Part shown: piece after piece, positions 14,583 to 23,547 of the stretch
Layout of the letters: every line of letters starts with the position of its first letter
Numbering within the stretch: the stretch's first letter is position 1
Source of the DNA: SIG588 sp045599305
Lineage (GTDB): Bacteria > Bacillota > Clostridia > Oscillospirales > Acutalibacteraceae
Direction: 5' to 3'
NCBI GenBank assembly: GCA_045599305.1
Contig: JAZRVU010000066.1
Location: 1 to 52,943 of the forward strand
DNA length: 52,943 bases
The notes under the pieces: generated by a model
The model's database searches: none
What the model was told of the DNA's origin: nothing
What the model saw: only the letters and a program-made list of their open reading frames with translations
Translations under genes and position numbers: made by a program

Positions 14583-16520
14583 TCAATCCTCTTTCAGCAC
14601 CAGCACCTCATAGGGCGCCAGCGTGACCGTGCCGGTCATCTTCCGGCCGGTGATCAGCTCGGTGTACGGGCGCGTCAGCGTCAGTGTACCTTCCTGACGG
14701 GCGGTCTCCAGCGCGATCAGCCCCTGCTGCTGCCCTGTGCGCGCCACCAGCCGCACATTGTCCGATGCCTCGGCGATCGGCGGCACGTCCACCAGACGGC
14801 GCAGATCCTCCTCTGCCGGCACCGAGCCGAGCAGGATCACCCGGCCTTTGCCGATGCGGCGCTCGCAGATGGCACACAGCCCGTCGAACTCGCCGCCGCA
14901 GTAATCCGCCAGCGAGGAGGCACCGCGCAGTTCAAAGGCGTCGTAATACCGGGAGGTGCCGCAGTCCGAGCCGTCCTGCCATTTGACGTGCAAAACGTCG
15001 TTGCCGACCGGCTTTTGATATTTGGTGTACACGCCGACAAAGTCCTCCAAAAAGGAGAACGGTGCCTCGGTGTATTTGGACATATAATCGGTGGTGATAT
15101 CGCTCATCGGGCCCACGATCCATGTGCCGCCCTCCTCGACAAATCGCTGCAGGCGTGCCCGGGTCTCGCCCTCGATCGTTGTCTGGAAGGGGGACAGCAC
15201 GACGCTGTAGCCGTCCAGCGGATGACCCTCGTCGATCACGTCCACATTGCGGTGGGAAAGCGGGCGGTAAAACCGGTCGCGTACCGTGGCGGCATAACGG
15301 AAGCCCTCCAGAAGCGGGGCCGCGGAGAAATTCAGTTCCGATGTCTCGGAATAGTAGAGCGCAATTTCGGATTTTACGTGCGTATTCTTGAGGAAGTCTT
15401 CGCACTTTTCGATATCCGCGGCGGCCTGACGCACCTCGTCACTGACACGGTAGGGGCGTCCGGCGGTGGTAAACACCGCCCCGTGCGCCAGTTCGTGCCC
15501 GTTGGGGTGGGTGCGGAAGAGCCAGTACATATTCGCCTCGGCGCCCGAAGCGATCGGCAGCCAGGTGTTGATATAGCAGTTGCCTGCCTGCCGGTCGCTG
15601 TTGGAGGTGACATGCGATCCGCTCCAGCCCACCTGTGTTTCCGTTACCCAGAAGGGGCGTTCCTTGATCGGACGCAGAAAATCATAGAAGAAGCAGGGAT
15701 CGGCCACGCCTGTGGTAGTGTCATAGTGGTTGAACTGCACCACGTCGAGGTGTGCGTTGGTCTTGTAATATCCCAGCAGATTGTTCGGCATCATGTCCGT
15801 GCCGACCGGTGCGTCGGAATAGCGATGCAGGATGTCCGCCTGTTCATCGAGGAACGAGCGGATCTGTTCGCACTGGAAGCGTCGCCACTCGACCAACAGT
15901 GAAGGGTGCCGCCACTGGTCGGGATAGGGGGCATCGATGTCCTCGAAGCGGTCATAGGTGAGCGACCAGCGCACGGTGCCCCATGCCTCGTTCAACTGTT
16001 CGATCGTCCCGTATTTCTTTTGCAGATACTCCCGGAATGCCGCCTTGCAGAGTTCACAGAAGCAGCCGTCCTCATAGGGGTAGAACTCATTGTCGATCTG
16101 CCAGCCGATCACACCGGGATGCTTCCCGAACACTTTGGCCATTTCGGTGACGATGGCGCGGTTCTTTTCCCGCAGCAGCGGCGAGGTCTTGCAGGTGTGC
16201 ACGCGTGACGATACCTCCACCCGCAGGCGATTGCCGCCCACCCGGCGTGCCTCGGGGTATCCGTTCATCAGCCAGCGCGGCGGGGTGCAGGTGGGGGTGC
16301 ACATCACGGTGCCGATCCCGGCGCGGTGCAGTTTGTCCACCGTGCGCAAAAGCCAGCCGAAATCATATTCGCCCTCGCGCGGCTCCATTTTTGACCACGC
16401 GAATTCGCCCACGCGCAGCACGTTCAGCCCGTATTCCCGGCAGCGCTCGATATCCTTATCGACCTCCGCTTCCTCCCACATCTCGGGATAGTAGGCCGCA
16501 CCGATCAGAAAGTTTTTCAT
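14583..16520 (-). CDS. Beta-galactosidase, glycoside hydrolase family 42
   Basis: 645 residues, no signal peptide. The N-terminal TIM barrel has IGAAYYPEMW at the start, Glu145 in WQIDNEF as acid/base and Glu294 in WVTETQ as nucleophile. Cys110 and the cluster Cys153, Cys155, Cys158 match the zinc site of many GH42 enzymes. A Rossmann-like trimerisation domain (~390-590) and a small C-terminal beta domain follow, the normal family layout. GH42 enzymes cleave terminal beta-galactose from short oligosaccharides. The gene starts 20 bases after the GH38 stop with an AAGGAG ribosome site, so both are one operon. Together they suggest trimming of an oligosaccharide carrying alpha-mannose and beta-galactose. 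Confidence 0.92.
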   Translation of the reverse strand: MKNFLIGAAYYPEMWEEAEVDKDIERCREYGLNVLRVGEFAWSKMEPREGEYDFGWLLRTVDKLHRAGIGTVMCTPTCTPPRWLMNGYPEARRVGGNRLRVEVSSRVHTCKTSPLLREKNRAIVTEMAKVFGKHPGVIGWQIDNEFYPYEDGCFCELCKAAFREYLQKKYGTIEQLNEAWGTVRWSLTYDRFEDIDAPYPDQWRHPSLLVEWRRFQCEQIRSFLDEQADILHRYSDAPVGTDMMPNNLLGYYKTNAHLDVVQFNHYDTTTGVADPCFFYDFLRPIKERPFWVTETQVGWSGSHVTSNSDRQAGNCYINTWLPIASGAEANMYWLFRTHPNGHELAHGAVFTTAGRPYRVSDEVRQAAADIEKCEDFLKNTHVKSEIALYYSETSELNFSAAPLLEGFRYAATVRDRFYRPLSHRNVDVIDEGHPLDGYSVVLSPFQTTIEGETRARLQRFVEEGGTWIVGPMSDITTDYMSKYTEAPFSFLEDFVGVYTKYQKPVGNDVLHVKWQDGSDCGTSRYYDAFELRGASSLADYCGGEFDGLCAICERRIGKGRVILLGSVPAEEDLRRLVDVPPIAEASDNVRLVARTGQQQGLIALETARQEGTLTLTRPYTELITGRKMTGTVTLAPYEVLVLKED

Positions 16521-16540
16521 GTGACGCGCTCCTTTTTGGT

Positions 16541-19225
16541 TTATTCGCAGACGAATTCCACGGTGAGCAGCTTATGGGGCGCCAGCCGGAAATCGACGGC
16601 CGCACCGTCGCCCAGCTTCTGCAGGCGCTTTTCTTCCAGATCGGTCTCATAGACCTCCCGTACCGCCACACCCGGCAGGGTGAGGGTGAGCCGCCCGTCC
16701 TGTGCGGCATCGCCGGTGTTCAGCACCCGCAGGATCAGCGAATCGCGCCCGAGTGCCCGCTTCAGCGTGGTGACGGCAAGTCCGCTGCCCGAAAGGGCGT
16801 AGGCCGCGCCGGCATCGCCGAGGCAGGCTTCGGGACGTTGGTAACCCGGCAGTACGCTGTCCTCGGTCTGGCGGTTGAGCCGCAGCAGAGGGGTGAAGAT
16901 GGCGGCGTCCACCTCGGGCAGGAAGTCGGCATTCTCGCCGTTGTGCGGTACCAGCGCCAGATCGTATTCGATCGTGGTGAGGTTCTGCGCCTCCTGCATG
17001 AAATATTCCGGCGAGCGGCCGAGCGTGCCGTTGTCGATCAATTCAATGGCGCGCAGCACGGTGAGTGCCAGCGCATGGGTCTCGTCGTCGGTGCACTCAT
17101 ATTCATAGATGCCGCGTGCCGCCACGGCCAGACCGGCCTCGGCCTCGGCCACCCGGCAGTAATCCTGCATGGAATGGGTGGGATAGGGCTGTTCGGCGGG
17201 CAGATCGTACCCTTCCACATGGATGGGACGGCGCACGCGGTCGAATGCCTGTCCGCTTTCCGAATGGGTGGCGGCGGAGAGATAGGTGGGGAAGAGGGCG
17301 CGCAGACGGTGGTTGCGGCAGGTGTTTTCCACCTTCAGGTGAATAGCCAGACGCCGTGCCCCCGCGAGCAGCGTGACACGGTAGGTCACGGTGACGGTGC
17401 CGGTCTCTTCGGTGCGGCGGCGCCGGTCGGGCGTGAGGCCGCAGGGCACGGTCAGCGTGACCTTCACCTCATAGGCAGTGCCGAGCGGGGTGTCGAAAAG
17501 CAGTGACACATCCGCCGCCGCGGCAGTGGAATAGACGGTGCGCGGGTCGAATGTCGGCTCCACATGGGTGTAGACATGGCCGGCCTCACCGCGGTCCTCC
17601 CACAGCATTTGCGAGGGGTAGGTGCGGCCGGTCACCTTATCGAGCAGGTCAAAGGTGCCGTTTGGGTTGAACTGTACGCGCAGGTATTCATTTTCCATCA
17701 CGCCGGGCGCCTTGCCGAGAAAATAGTCGTGGCGGTTGGCGATACGGTGGTCGTGAGGCGCGCGGTCGAATTTCAGCCGCAGATAGCCGGCGGCGGGGAC
17801 GGCGGGCAGGTCGATCAGCGCCGTCACGCGGGTGAGAGAGCCCCAGGTGGGATGACCGAGGCGGGGGTTATAGCGCACATCGCCCGACACATCCGCCGAG
17901 AGGATCCTGACCGGCACGGCGCTGCCGTCCGGCGCGATCAGCGCAAAATCAGCATTGCCCATGCCTTCGGGGACGTCAAACGTGTACTGCCCCACACCGC
18001 CGATGGGATAGGGGGTGGGGTTGAACACCCACAGCGACGGTTCCTCGCTGCCGCGGCTCATCAGGAAACGCAGACACTCCTCCGTCTCCTGTGCCGCCAG
18101 CGACATCGCCGCGCCGTAGCGCGCCATCACCTGCTCGAACACCTCGTCCACCGAGCAGCAGTCCAGGCTGTCGTGCGCGTGGTTCTCCAGCACATACCGC
18201 CAGGCTCTGTCCACCGCCCAGGCGGGGTACTTGTGGCCCAGCAGCCACGACACGGCGGTAAACGGCTCCAGTTCGCGGGTGAGCATATCCTCACAATCGT
18301 AGTGGCGCTTTTTCTGGCGGGGGTGCAGGGCATTGCCGGATTCCAGCACCGATTCGCGGGTGCACATCAGTTCGCCCTTGTAGCGCTGCGGGATGAGGCT
18401 TTTTTCTTTATAATCGGCCAGCACGGCGGCCTCGTACTCCTGCGGCGTGCTCTGCCGCACCTCGATATCCGGGTACAGCGCTTCGATCTTTTTCAAAATG
18501 GGCAGCAGATCCTCCTGTGCCCAGGAATGGTCGATGCCGTTGAGCCACATCATGTGTTTGGAATCGGAGACGGACATCCGCAGTGTGCGCATCGACTCCA
18601 CCCGCTTTTTCAAGCCGGGACGGTCGAATGGCTTGCCGTCGATGATCTCAGTATAATCCTCCGCCTCATCCGGCAGGGCAGTCGCCTCACCGTAGCCGCC
18701 GTTGGTGCGCAGAAAATTGACGACCGAGCCGTCGGGCGCTTCCCACTCGAAATAACTGCGGGAATCCTGCGGCACACCGCGCCAGGCGATGACACCGGAG
18801 ATGTCGAAACCGCGCAAGATCTGCGGTAGCTGCGAGGTGTGGCCGAACTCGTCCACCTCATAGGAGAAACGCATGACGCCGCCCAGTTCTCCCGAGGCGC
18901 GCACACCGTATTGCAGGTTGCGTACCAGTGCCTCGCCGCCCACCAGATTTTCCAGCGGCTGGGTGTACCACGGGCCGCAAAGCAGCTGCCCGGCCTTCAC
19001 CAGTGCCGCCACCCGCTCTTTCATCTCCGGCTTGGCCTCCACATAGTCGCCGATCATGGCGTATTGGCCGTCCAGAATGAACCGGTAATTCGGCTGCGTC
19101 TCCAGAATGTCCACCAGCCGGTCACAGAGTTCGATCAGCCGTACGAGATATTTTTCGTGAGACTGATACCACTCGCGGTCCCAGTGAGTGTTGGACAGTA
19201 CATGATAGATCTCTTTTTTTTCCAT
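16541..19225 (-). CDS. Alpha-mannosidase, glycoside hydrolase family 38
   Basis: 894 residues, cytoplasmic. GH38 hallmarks: the zinc-binding NTHWD at 12-16 (His14, Asp16), DEFGH at 125-129 with Asp125 as the expected nucleophile and zinc ligand, and GIDH at 230-233. The middle three-helix domain (AWAVDRAWRYVLENHAHDSLDCCS, with the His that completes the zinc site) and the C-terminal beta-sandwiches are complete. The frame extends to 19306, but the ATG at 19225 follows a purine-rich AAAAGGGGG site and matches the family's N-terminus. It is the first gene of an operon with GH42. It is only distantly similar to the second GH38 at 28116, so the linkage specificities may differ. Confidence 0.92.
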   Translation of the reverse strand: MEKKEIYHVLSNTHWDREWYQSHEKYLVRLIELCDRLVDILETQPNYRFILDGQYAMIGDYVEAKPEMKERVAALVKAGQLLCGPWYTQPLENLVGGEALVRNLQYGVRASGELGGVMRFSYEVDEFGHTSQLPQILRGFDISGVIAWRGVPQDSRSYFEWEAPDGSVVNFLRTNGGYGEATALPDEAEDYTEIIDGKPFDRPGLKKRVESMRTLRMSVSDSKHMMWLNGIDHSWAQEDLLPILKKIEALYPDIEVRQSTPQEYEAAVLADYKEKSLIPQRYKGELMCTRESVLESGNALHPRQKKRHYDCEDMLTRELEPFTAVSWLLGHKYPAWAVDRAWRYVLENHAHDSLDCCSVDEVFEQVMARYGAAMSLAAQETEECLRFLMSRGSEEPSLWVFNPTPYPIGGVGQYTFDVPEGMGNADFALIAPDGSAVPVRILSADVSGDVRYNPRLGHPTWGSLTRVTALIDLPAVPAAGYLRLKFDRAPHDHRIANRHDYFLGKAPGVMENEYLRVQFNPNGTFDLLDKVTGRTYPSQMLWEDRGEAGHVYTHVEPTFDPRTVYSTAAAADVSLLFDTPLGTAYEVKVTLTVPCGLTPDRRRRTEETGTVTVTYRVTLLAGARRLAIHLKVENTCRNHRLRALFPTYLSAATHSESGQAFDRVRRPIHVEGYDLPAEQPYPTHSMQDYCRVAEAEAGLAVAARGIYEYECTDDETHALALTVLRAIELIDNGTLGRSPEYFMQEAQNLTTIEYDLALVPHNGENADFLPEVDAAIFTPLLRLNRQTEDSVLPGYQRPEACLGDAGAAYALSGSGLAVTTLKRALGRDSLILRVLNTGDAAQDGRLTLTLPGVAVREVYETDLEEKRLQKLGDGAAVDFRLAPHKLLTVEFVCE

Positions 19226-19253
19226 CGAAATGCGCCCCCTTTTCTTTAATGAA

Positions 19254-19282
19254 ATTATATCAGCAGCCACGGCAAAATGCAA
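19254..19282 (-). promoter_or_regulatory. Promoter of the GH38-GH42 operon
   Basis: On the minus strand, TTGCAT, a 17-bp spacer and TATAAT with an extended -10 TGA, about 30 bases before the start codon. Confidence 0.8.
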
Positions 19283-19304
19283 TGTTTTTTGCCGAAAAGG
19301 GCAC

Positions 19305-19338
19305 AAAAAAGCATCCGCCGTCGGCAGACGGCGGATGC
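19305..19338 (-). terminator. Terminator of the phoH-ybeY-era operon
   Basis: A 12-bp perfect stem (gcatccgccgtc / gacggcggatgc) with a four-base loop and six T on the minus strand. It lies ~90 bases after the era stop codon, beyond the multi-hairpin element. Confidence 0.9.
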
Positions 19339-19348
19339 TGCGCGATTA

Positions 19349-19427
19349 TCATATCATAAAACCAAAGGCGACAGCCTTTGAGAGCGGCAAAGCCGCTTGC
19401 CGTGCCGCAGCACAGCGTTTGGATGAT
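19349..19427. repeat. Second multi-hairpin element
   Basis: An outer helix pairs atatcat...ccaaa (19350-19366) with tttggatgatat near 19417-19429, bulging four A. It encloses the hairpins aaggc-gaca-gcctt and agcggc-aaa-gccgct and a third weak arm. The architecture is the same as at 7236-7347 but the sequence differs. It lies between the era stop and its terminator. Confidence 0.5.
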
Positions 19428-19428
19428 A

Positions 19429-20337
19429 TTACATTTTGTAGCCGAAGTTGTTCAAAAGCCCCTGGCGGTTGCGCCAGTCCTCTTTCACCTTTACCCAGCA
19501 TTGCAGGTTCACCTGTATGCCGAAGAGGCGCTCCATCTCCGCCCGCGCACGGGAGGCCAGCTCCTTGAGCATGGCGCCCCGCCGGCCGATCACGATGCCC
19601 TTGTGGCTTTCCTTTTCGCAGTAGATCGTGGCACCCACATCGAGGATATCCCGTCCCTTTTCGGTGGTGCCCTCCTCGAATTCGTCGATCACCACCGCGA
19701 TGCCGTGGGGAATCTCCTGCTGCAGCAACAGCAGCATCTGTTCGCGGATGAGTTCGGCTGCCAGCACACGCTCGGGCTGGTCGCTCACCGTGTCGTCGGG
19801 GAAGAAGTGGGGGCTTTCAAAGGCAAAGGCCGCCAGTTCCTCCACCAGATCGTCCACCGCCTCGCCGGTGAGGGCGGAAAGCGGGACGATGGCGGAAAAA
19901 TCGTATTCGTCCTTCCAGGCGTCGATGGTGGCGAGCAGGGGGAGCTTGTCCTCCAGCAGGTCCACCTTATTGATGACCAGCACCACCGGCATTTTCTGCC
20001 GCTTGAACTGGGCGAGCAGATCGCGGTCGGCATCGGACACCCTGGCGTCCGGCGTGACCACCAGCACGCCCGCATCCACGCCGCTCACCGCCTCGTCGAT
20101 CGACTTCACCATGAAGTCGCCCAGTTTGGTGCGGGGGCGGTGGACACCGGGGGTGTCCAGAAACACCAACTGCAGATCGTCTCTGGTCAGCACGCCCATG
20201 ATACGGTTGCGGGTAGTCTGCGGCTTATCCGAGACGATGGCGACCTTGTGGCCGACCAACCGGTTGAGCAGGGAGGATTTTCCCACGTTCGGCCGCCCCA
20301 CAAGGGCGATGAACGCGGACTTGGTCTGTTGCTCCAT
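19429..20337 (-). CDS. era: GTPase Era
   Basis: Essential GTPase that binds the 3' end of 16S rRNA during 30S ribosome assembly. 302 residues, the normal length. GTPase motifs: G1 GRPNVGKS at 14-21, switch I around KPQTTRN, G3 DTPG at 61-64 and G4 NKVD at 123-126. The C-terminal KH domain has GIVIGRRGAMLKEL. It is the last gene of the phoH-ybeY-era operon, 11 bases after ybeY, the usual Firmicute order without the dgkA and cdd genes often found between. Confidence 0.98.
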   Translation of the reverse strand: MEQQTKSAFIALVGRPNVGKSSLLNRLVGHKVAIVSDKPQTTRNRIMGVLTRDDLQLVFLDTPGVHRPRTKLGDFMVKSIDEAVSGVDAGVLVVTPDARVSDADRDLLAQFKRQKMPVVLVINKVDLLEDKLPLLATIDAWKDEYDFSAIVPLSALTGEAVDDLVEELAAFAFESPHFFPDDTVSDQPERVLAAELIREQMLLLLQQEIPHGIAVVIDEFEEGTTEKGRDILDVGATIYCEKESHKGIVIGRRGAMLKELASRARAEMERLFGIQVNLQCWVKVKEDWRNRQGLLNNFGYKM

Positions 20338-20348
20338 GTGATGCTCCT

Positions 20349-20849
20349 TTAATTTGACATGACATAACTCTCGTCGCGGGGCAGCCCGACAGAGAGCATG
20401 ACGGCTTCTTCTCGCTCACGCATACGCACGGCCTCCAGCCCGCCCTGCACATGGTCGTAGCCCAGCAGGTGCAGCATGGAGTGGACGGTCAGGTAACCCA
20501 CCTCGCGCTGCAGCGAATGGCCGAAATCGCGCGCCTGCTTTTCGGCGTGCTCGATGGAGATGACGATGTCGCCCAGCATCTGGGCGCCGGTCTCGGGATC
20601 CACATCATACACGCCGTTCTCGCCCAGCGGGAAGGAGAGCACATCGGTGGAGGCGTCGATATGGCGGTGCTCCAGGTTGATCTCATGGATCTGTTCATCG
20701 CTCACGATGGAGACATCCACCTCCGCGTTGCCCTGAAACCCCTCTGTGACCAGTACGGCATTGCAGCAGCGGCGGATCAGCATACGGATACCCGTGGGGA
20801 TCTTGACGACCTTCTGTTTGTTTTCAATGACGACCCGGATTTTTTCCAT
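20349..20849 (-). CDS. ybeY: Endoribonuclease YbeY
   Basis: Zinc-dependent RNase needed for 16S rRNA 3' maturation and 70S quality control. The metal site HSMLHLLGYDH (HxxxHxxxxxH) is intact near the C-terminus. The frame extends upstream to 20894, but the ATG at 20849 (MEKIRVVIEN) has a ribosome site (GAAGGACAGAG) and matches the family's N-terminus, giving 166 residues. This start lies inside the last 26 bases of phoH, so translation is coupled. It is followed by era. Confidence 0.96.
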   Translation of the reverse strand: MEKIRVVIENKQKVVKIPTGIRMLIRRCCNAVLVTEGFQGNAEVDVSIVSDEQIHEINLEHRHIDASTDVLSFPLGENGVYDVDPETGAQMLGDIVISIEHAEKQARDFGHSLQREVGYLTVHSMLHLLGYDHVQGGLEAVRMREREEAVMLSVGLPRDESYVMSN

Positions 20850-21822
20850 TTGCTCTGTCCTTCTTTCTGTTCTCATCGCGTTCGTATTTTTCATAAGCCT
20901 TTACGATGGCCTGCACTAACTGATGACGCACCACATCTTTTTCGCTGAAGGTGCAGATCGCCACATCGTCCACGTTTTTGAGCACCTGCGTCACCTCGCG
21001 CAGACCGCTCTTTTTGCCGTCGGGCAGGTCGATCTGGGTGATATCGCCGGTGATGACCATTTTGGAGTTGAAGCCCAGACGGGTGAGGAACATCTTCATC
21101 TGCTCGGGCGTGGTATTCTGCGCTTCGTCAAGAATGACGAAGCAGTCGTCCAGCGTGCGCCCGCGCATATAGGCGAGCGGGGCGATCTCTATGTTGCCGC
21201 GCTCCAGATATTTCTGGTATGTCTCCGTCCCCAGCATATCGAACAAAGCGTCGTAGAGCGGGCGGAGATACGGGTCGACCTTGGACTGCAGATCGCCGGG
21301 CAGAAATCCGAGTTTTTCGCCCGCTTCCACCGCCGGGCGGGTGAGGATGATGCGGTTGATCTCCTTGGCGCGGAAAGCGTTGACCGCCATGGCCACGGCG
21401 AGATAGGTCTTGCCGGTGCCGGCGGGCCCGACACCCAGCGTGATGGTGTTGTGGCGGATGGACTCCACATACTGCTTCTGCCCGAGCGTTTTGGCCTTGA
21501 TGGGGCGTCCCTTGGCAGTGATGCAGATGCTGTCGGTCAACTGCGGCAGGGAGTCTTCGTTGCCCTCGTCCACCAGCATCAGCACATACCGCACGTTCTG
21601 CTCGCCGAGCTGTTCGCCGCGGTTGACGAGCTGCAGCAGGCCCTGCATCGCTTTGATGGCCTTGGAGACGTTTTCCGGCTCGCCGCTCACCTTCAGGTCA
21701 GTGCCGCGGCTCACGATGTCCACCTGATAGTGCTGCTCGATCAACTGCACGTTTTCATCGAAACTGCCGAACAGCGAGACGATCTGTTCCATGCGGTCGA
21801 CATTGAGGATCTGTTCAAACAT
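20824..21822 (-). CDS. phoH: PhoH family ATPase
   Basis: 332 residues. An N-terminal KH-like segment (~10-100) is followed by a RecA-type ATPase with Walker A GPAGTGKT at 132-139 and Walker B FVILDEAQN near 228-236, then TGDITQIDLP and a C-terminal basic tail. It is thought to act on RNA together with YbeY; the exact role is not settled. It has its own promoter and begins the phoH-ybeY-era operon. Confidence 0.95.
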   Translation of the reverse strand: MFEQILNVDRMEQIVSLFGSFDENVQLIEQHYQVDIVSRGTDLKVSGEPENVSKAIKAMQGLLQLVNRGEQLGEQNVRYVLMLVDEGNEDSLPQLTDSICITAKGRPIKAKTLGQKQYVESIRHNTITLGVGPAGTGKTYLAVAMAVNAFRAKEINRIILTRPAVEAGEKLGFLPGDLQSKVDPYLRPLYDALFDMLGTETYQKYLERGNIEIAPLAYMRGRTLDDCFVILDEAQNTTPEQMKMFLTRLGFNSKMVITGDITQIDLPDGKKSGLREVTQVLKNVDDVAICTFSEKDVVRHQLVQAIVKAYEKYERDENRKKDRANGKNPGRH

Positions 21823-21856
21823 GCTGTACTCCTGTGTTTTGCTTTGAATTTATATT

Positions 21857-21885
21857 ATTGTACCACAGTTTTTTCGGAATGTCAT
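21857..21885 (-). promoter_or_regulatory. Promoter of phoH-ybeY-era
   Basis: On the minus strand, ATGACA, a 17-bp spacer and TACAAT with an extended -10 TGG. It separates this housekeeping operon from the sporulation genes yqfC-yqfD upstream. Confidence 0.7.
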
Positions 21886-21964
21886 TGTCAATTTTCAACA
21901 AAAAAGTGCGAGGAATATCAGAAATATCACAATCAAGACAGTCGAGGCGTGTGGCACCGTGAAC

Positions 21965-23158
21965 TTATCCGGCGGCATCGGCGCTTTGCAGATGCAGCGG
22001 CACCTCCTCTGCGATGTTTTCCACGCAGCGGTAGACGACACGCAGCGTGAGGACGTTTTCGCCGACTTCGGTTGTCAGCGTGCGGCCGATCACCTGCGCA
22101 CCGAGCAGGGCGGCGCCCTCCTCGGCGGCAAGGCGCTGCATGGCCAGCGCCTCGGCCTCGCCGGCGGTGCGGGTGGCCGTCTGCGCGGTCAGCGGCGTAT
22201 ACCGCCGCATCCGCAGGCCGACCGGCAGATCCACGCCGCCCAGCCGCCACAGGCGGTCGCACTCTTCCAGACGGCAGTCTGCGGCGGGTGCGTCACGCGG
22301 GGAAAGGGGGAGCAGCAGGCCGAACAGGCGCAGTTCCAGCGTCTCAAAGCCGCCGTCCGTCGGCAGAGCGATGCTCTCCTGCAGCGGGACGGTTATGACG
22401 ACCTCCCGCGTGGTCTCGGCCATCACGATGCCGGCCGAGCGGCGCAGAAGGGTCTCCCCCGCGGTGGCGGTGATGCCGCTGGCCAGCAGACCGCCCTGTG
22501 CCACGGCATCGCCGGGATGCACGGTAGCTTCCCCCTCGGTGATCTCGGTGGAGAGGATCAGCCCGTCCCGTGCGGCGATCAGATTGGAGGGGGCGTCCGG
22601 GTCTTTGGGCGCCTCGTCGGTACCGACCGGGCGCCATTCCACCTCGGCGATGCAGCCGTCGGTATTGACGGCCAGCCAGGAGATATCCGGCAGCTGCTGC
22701 AGCGCCGCCAGTTTGATCGCCGTGGGATCTATCGCGCCGCAGCGGCCGCCCACCGCCACTCCCTGCGCGGTAAGGAACTGACGCAGTTCAGCTGCGTTTT
22801 CGGGGGCGGTGGGACAAAGGTCAATGGCCCATATTCGCCCCGAAAGAAACGCGAGCAGCAGGATGTAGGCGGCAATGCCGGCCACCAGTCCCGGCCGCGC
22901 ATGGTAACGCCGCAAAAAGAAGACGGGCCCGTGCCGCTCCTTCACCCGCAGAGGCAGGCCGCATCGCCGTGCCAGCGGACGCAGACGCCGGTAGTCCCGC
23001 GCCAGACAACAGGCGTCAAAAGCGGCTTCCTGCCGGCGGGAGCCCCACACGGTGATGCCCTCTCGTGCCGCGAGCGAAAGCAGCCGTCCGGGCAGTCCGC
23101 CCTCGGCACCGAATCGCACATACCCGGCGACCCGGTGCCACAGTCCGTTTTGCTCCAT
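21965..23158 (-). CDS. yqfD: Sporulation protein YqfD
   Basis: 397 residues with the YqfD layout: a cytoplasmic N-terminal domain (~1-75), a single transmembrane helix (~80-98, LVAGIAAYILLLAFLSG) and a large extracytoplasmic region. In Bacillus, yqfD is in the mother-cell SigE regulon and is related in sequence to proteins of the forespore-engulfment machinery. It starts 11 bases after the yqfC stop, so the two genes form one operon, in the conserved yqfC-yqfD-phoH order. About 140 bases separate it from phoH. Confidence 0.92.
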   Translation of the reverse strand: MEQNGLWHRVAGYVRFGAEGGLPGRLLSLAAREGITVWGSRRQEAAFDACCLARDYRRLRPLARRCGLPLRVKERHGPVFFLRRYHARPGLVAGIAAYILLLAFLSGRIWAIDLCPTAPENAAELRQFLTAQGVAVGGRCGAIDPTAIKLAALQQLPDISWLAVNTDGCIAEVEWRPVGTDEAPKDPDAPSNLIAARDGLILSTEITEGEATVHPGDAVAQGGLLASGITATAGETLLRRSAGIVMAETTREVVITVPLQESIALPTDGGFETLELRLFGLLLPLSPRDAPAADCRLEECDRLWRLGGVDLPVGLRMRRYTPLTAQTATRTAGEAEALAMQRLAAEEGAALLGAQVIGRTLTTEVGENVLTLRVVYRCVENIAEEVPLHLQSADAAG

Positions 23159-23169
23159 GAAAGTCCCTC

Positions 23170-23457
23170 TCAGTCATTCAAAAATTCCACCGATTGCATT
23201 TTGCCCGTGAGCAGGATGCTGTCGGCGGTCAGGCAGGTCAGCGCCAGCGCCTGTCCCCAAAACCGCACCCGGCCGCCGGCTACCGCGATCTCCACCCGGT
23301 CATCCTCATATTCCCGGATCTCGCAGCAACCTTCCAGCAGCACACGGCGGTTGTCCGTCCATTCCATGCGGGTGCAATGCCCCAGGATGCCTTCGGGAAG
23401 CGCCAGCGTTTCCTCCACCCGCCGCGAAGCGGGCGAACGGCGCACCTTTTTCTTCAT
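23170..23457 (-). CDS. yqfC: YabP/YqfC family sporulation protein
   Basis: 95 residues, small and beta-rich: MKKKVRRSPASRRVEETLALPEG followed by a repeated 'v.w.dnr.v.leg...i..y.d..v.i' pattern typical of YabP/YqfC. The frame is open much further upstream, but the ATG at 23457 has a near-perfect AAAGGAGG ribosome site, and the extension is antisense to the ylbJ-like gene. Member of the SigE regulon in Bacillus, first in the operon with yqfD. Confidence 0.93.
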   Translation of the reverse strand: MKKKVRRSPASRRVEETLALPEGILGHCTRMEWTDNRRVLLEGCCEIREYEDDRVEIAVAGGRVRFWGQALALTCLTADSILLTGKMQSVEFLND

Positions 23458-23547
23458 CGTCACGCCTCCTTTACCGCATACTATGTCGCGGCGGGCGGAA
23501 TAATGCCGCCGGACAAACCGTATACATGGAGAAGGAGGTGTGTGACA

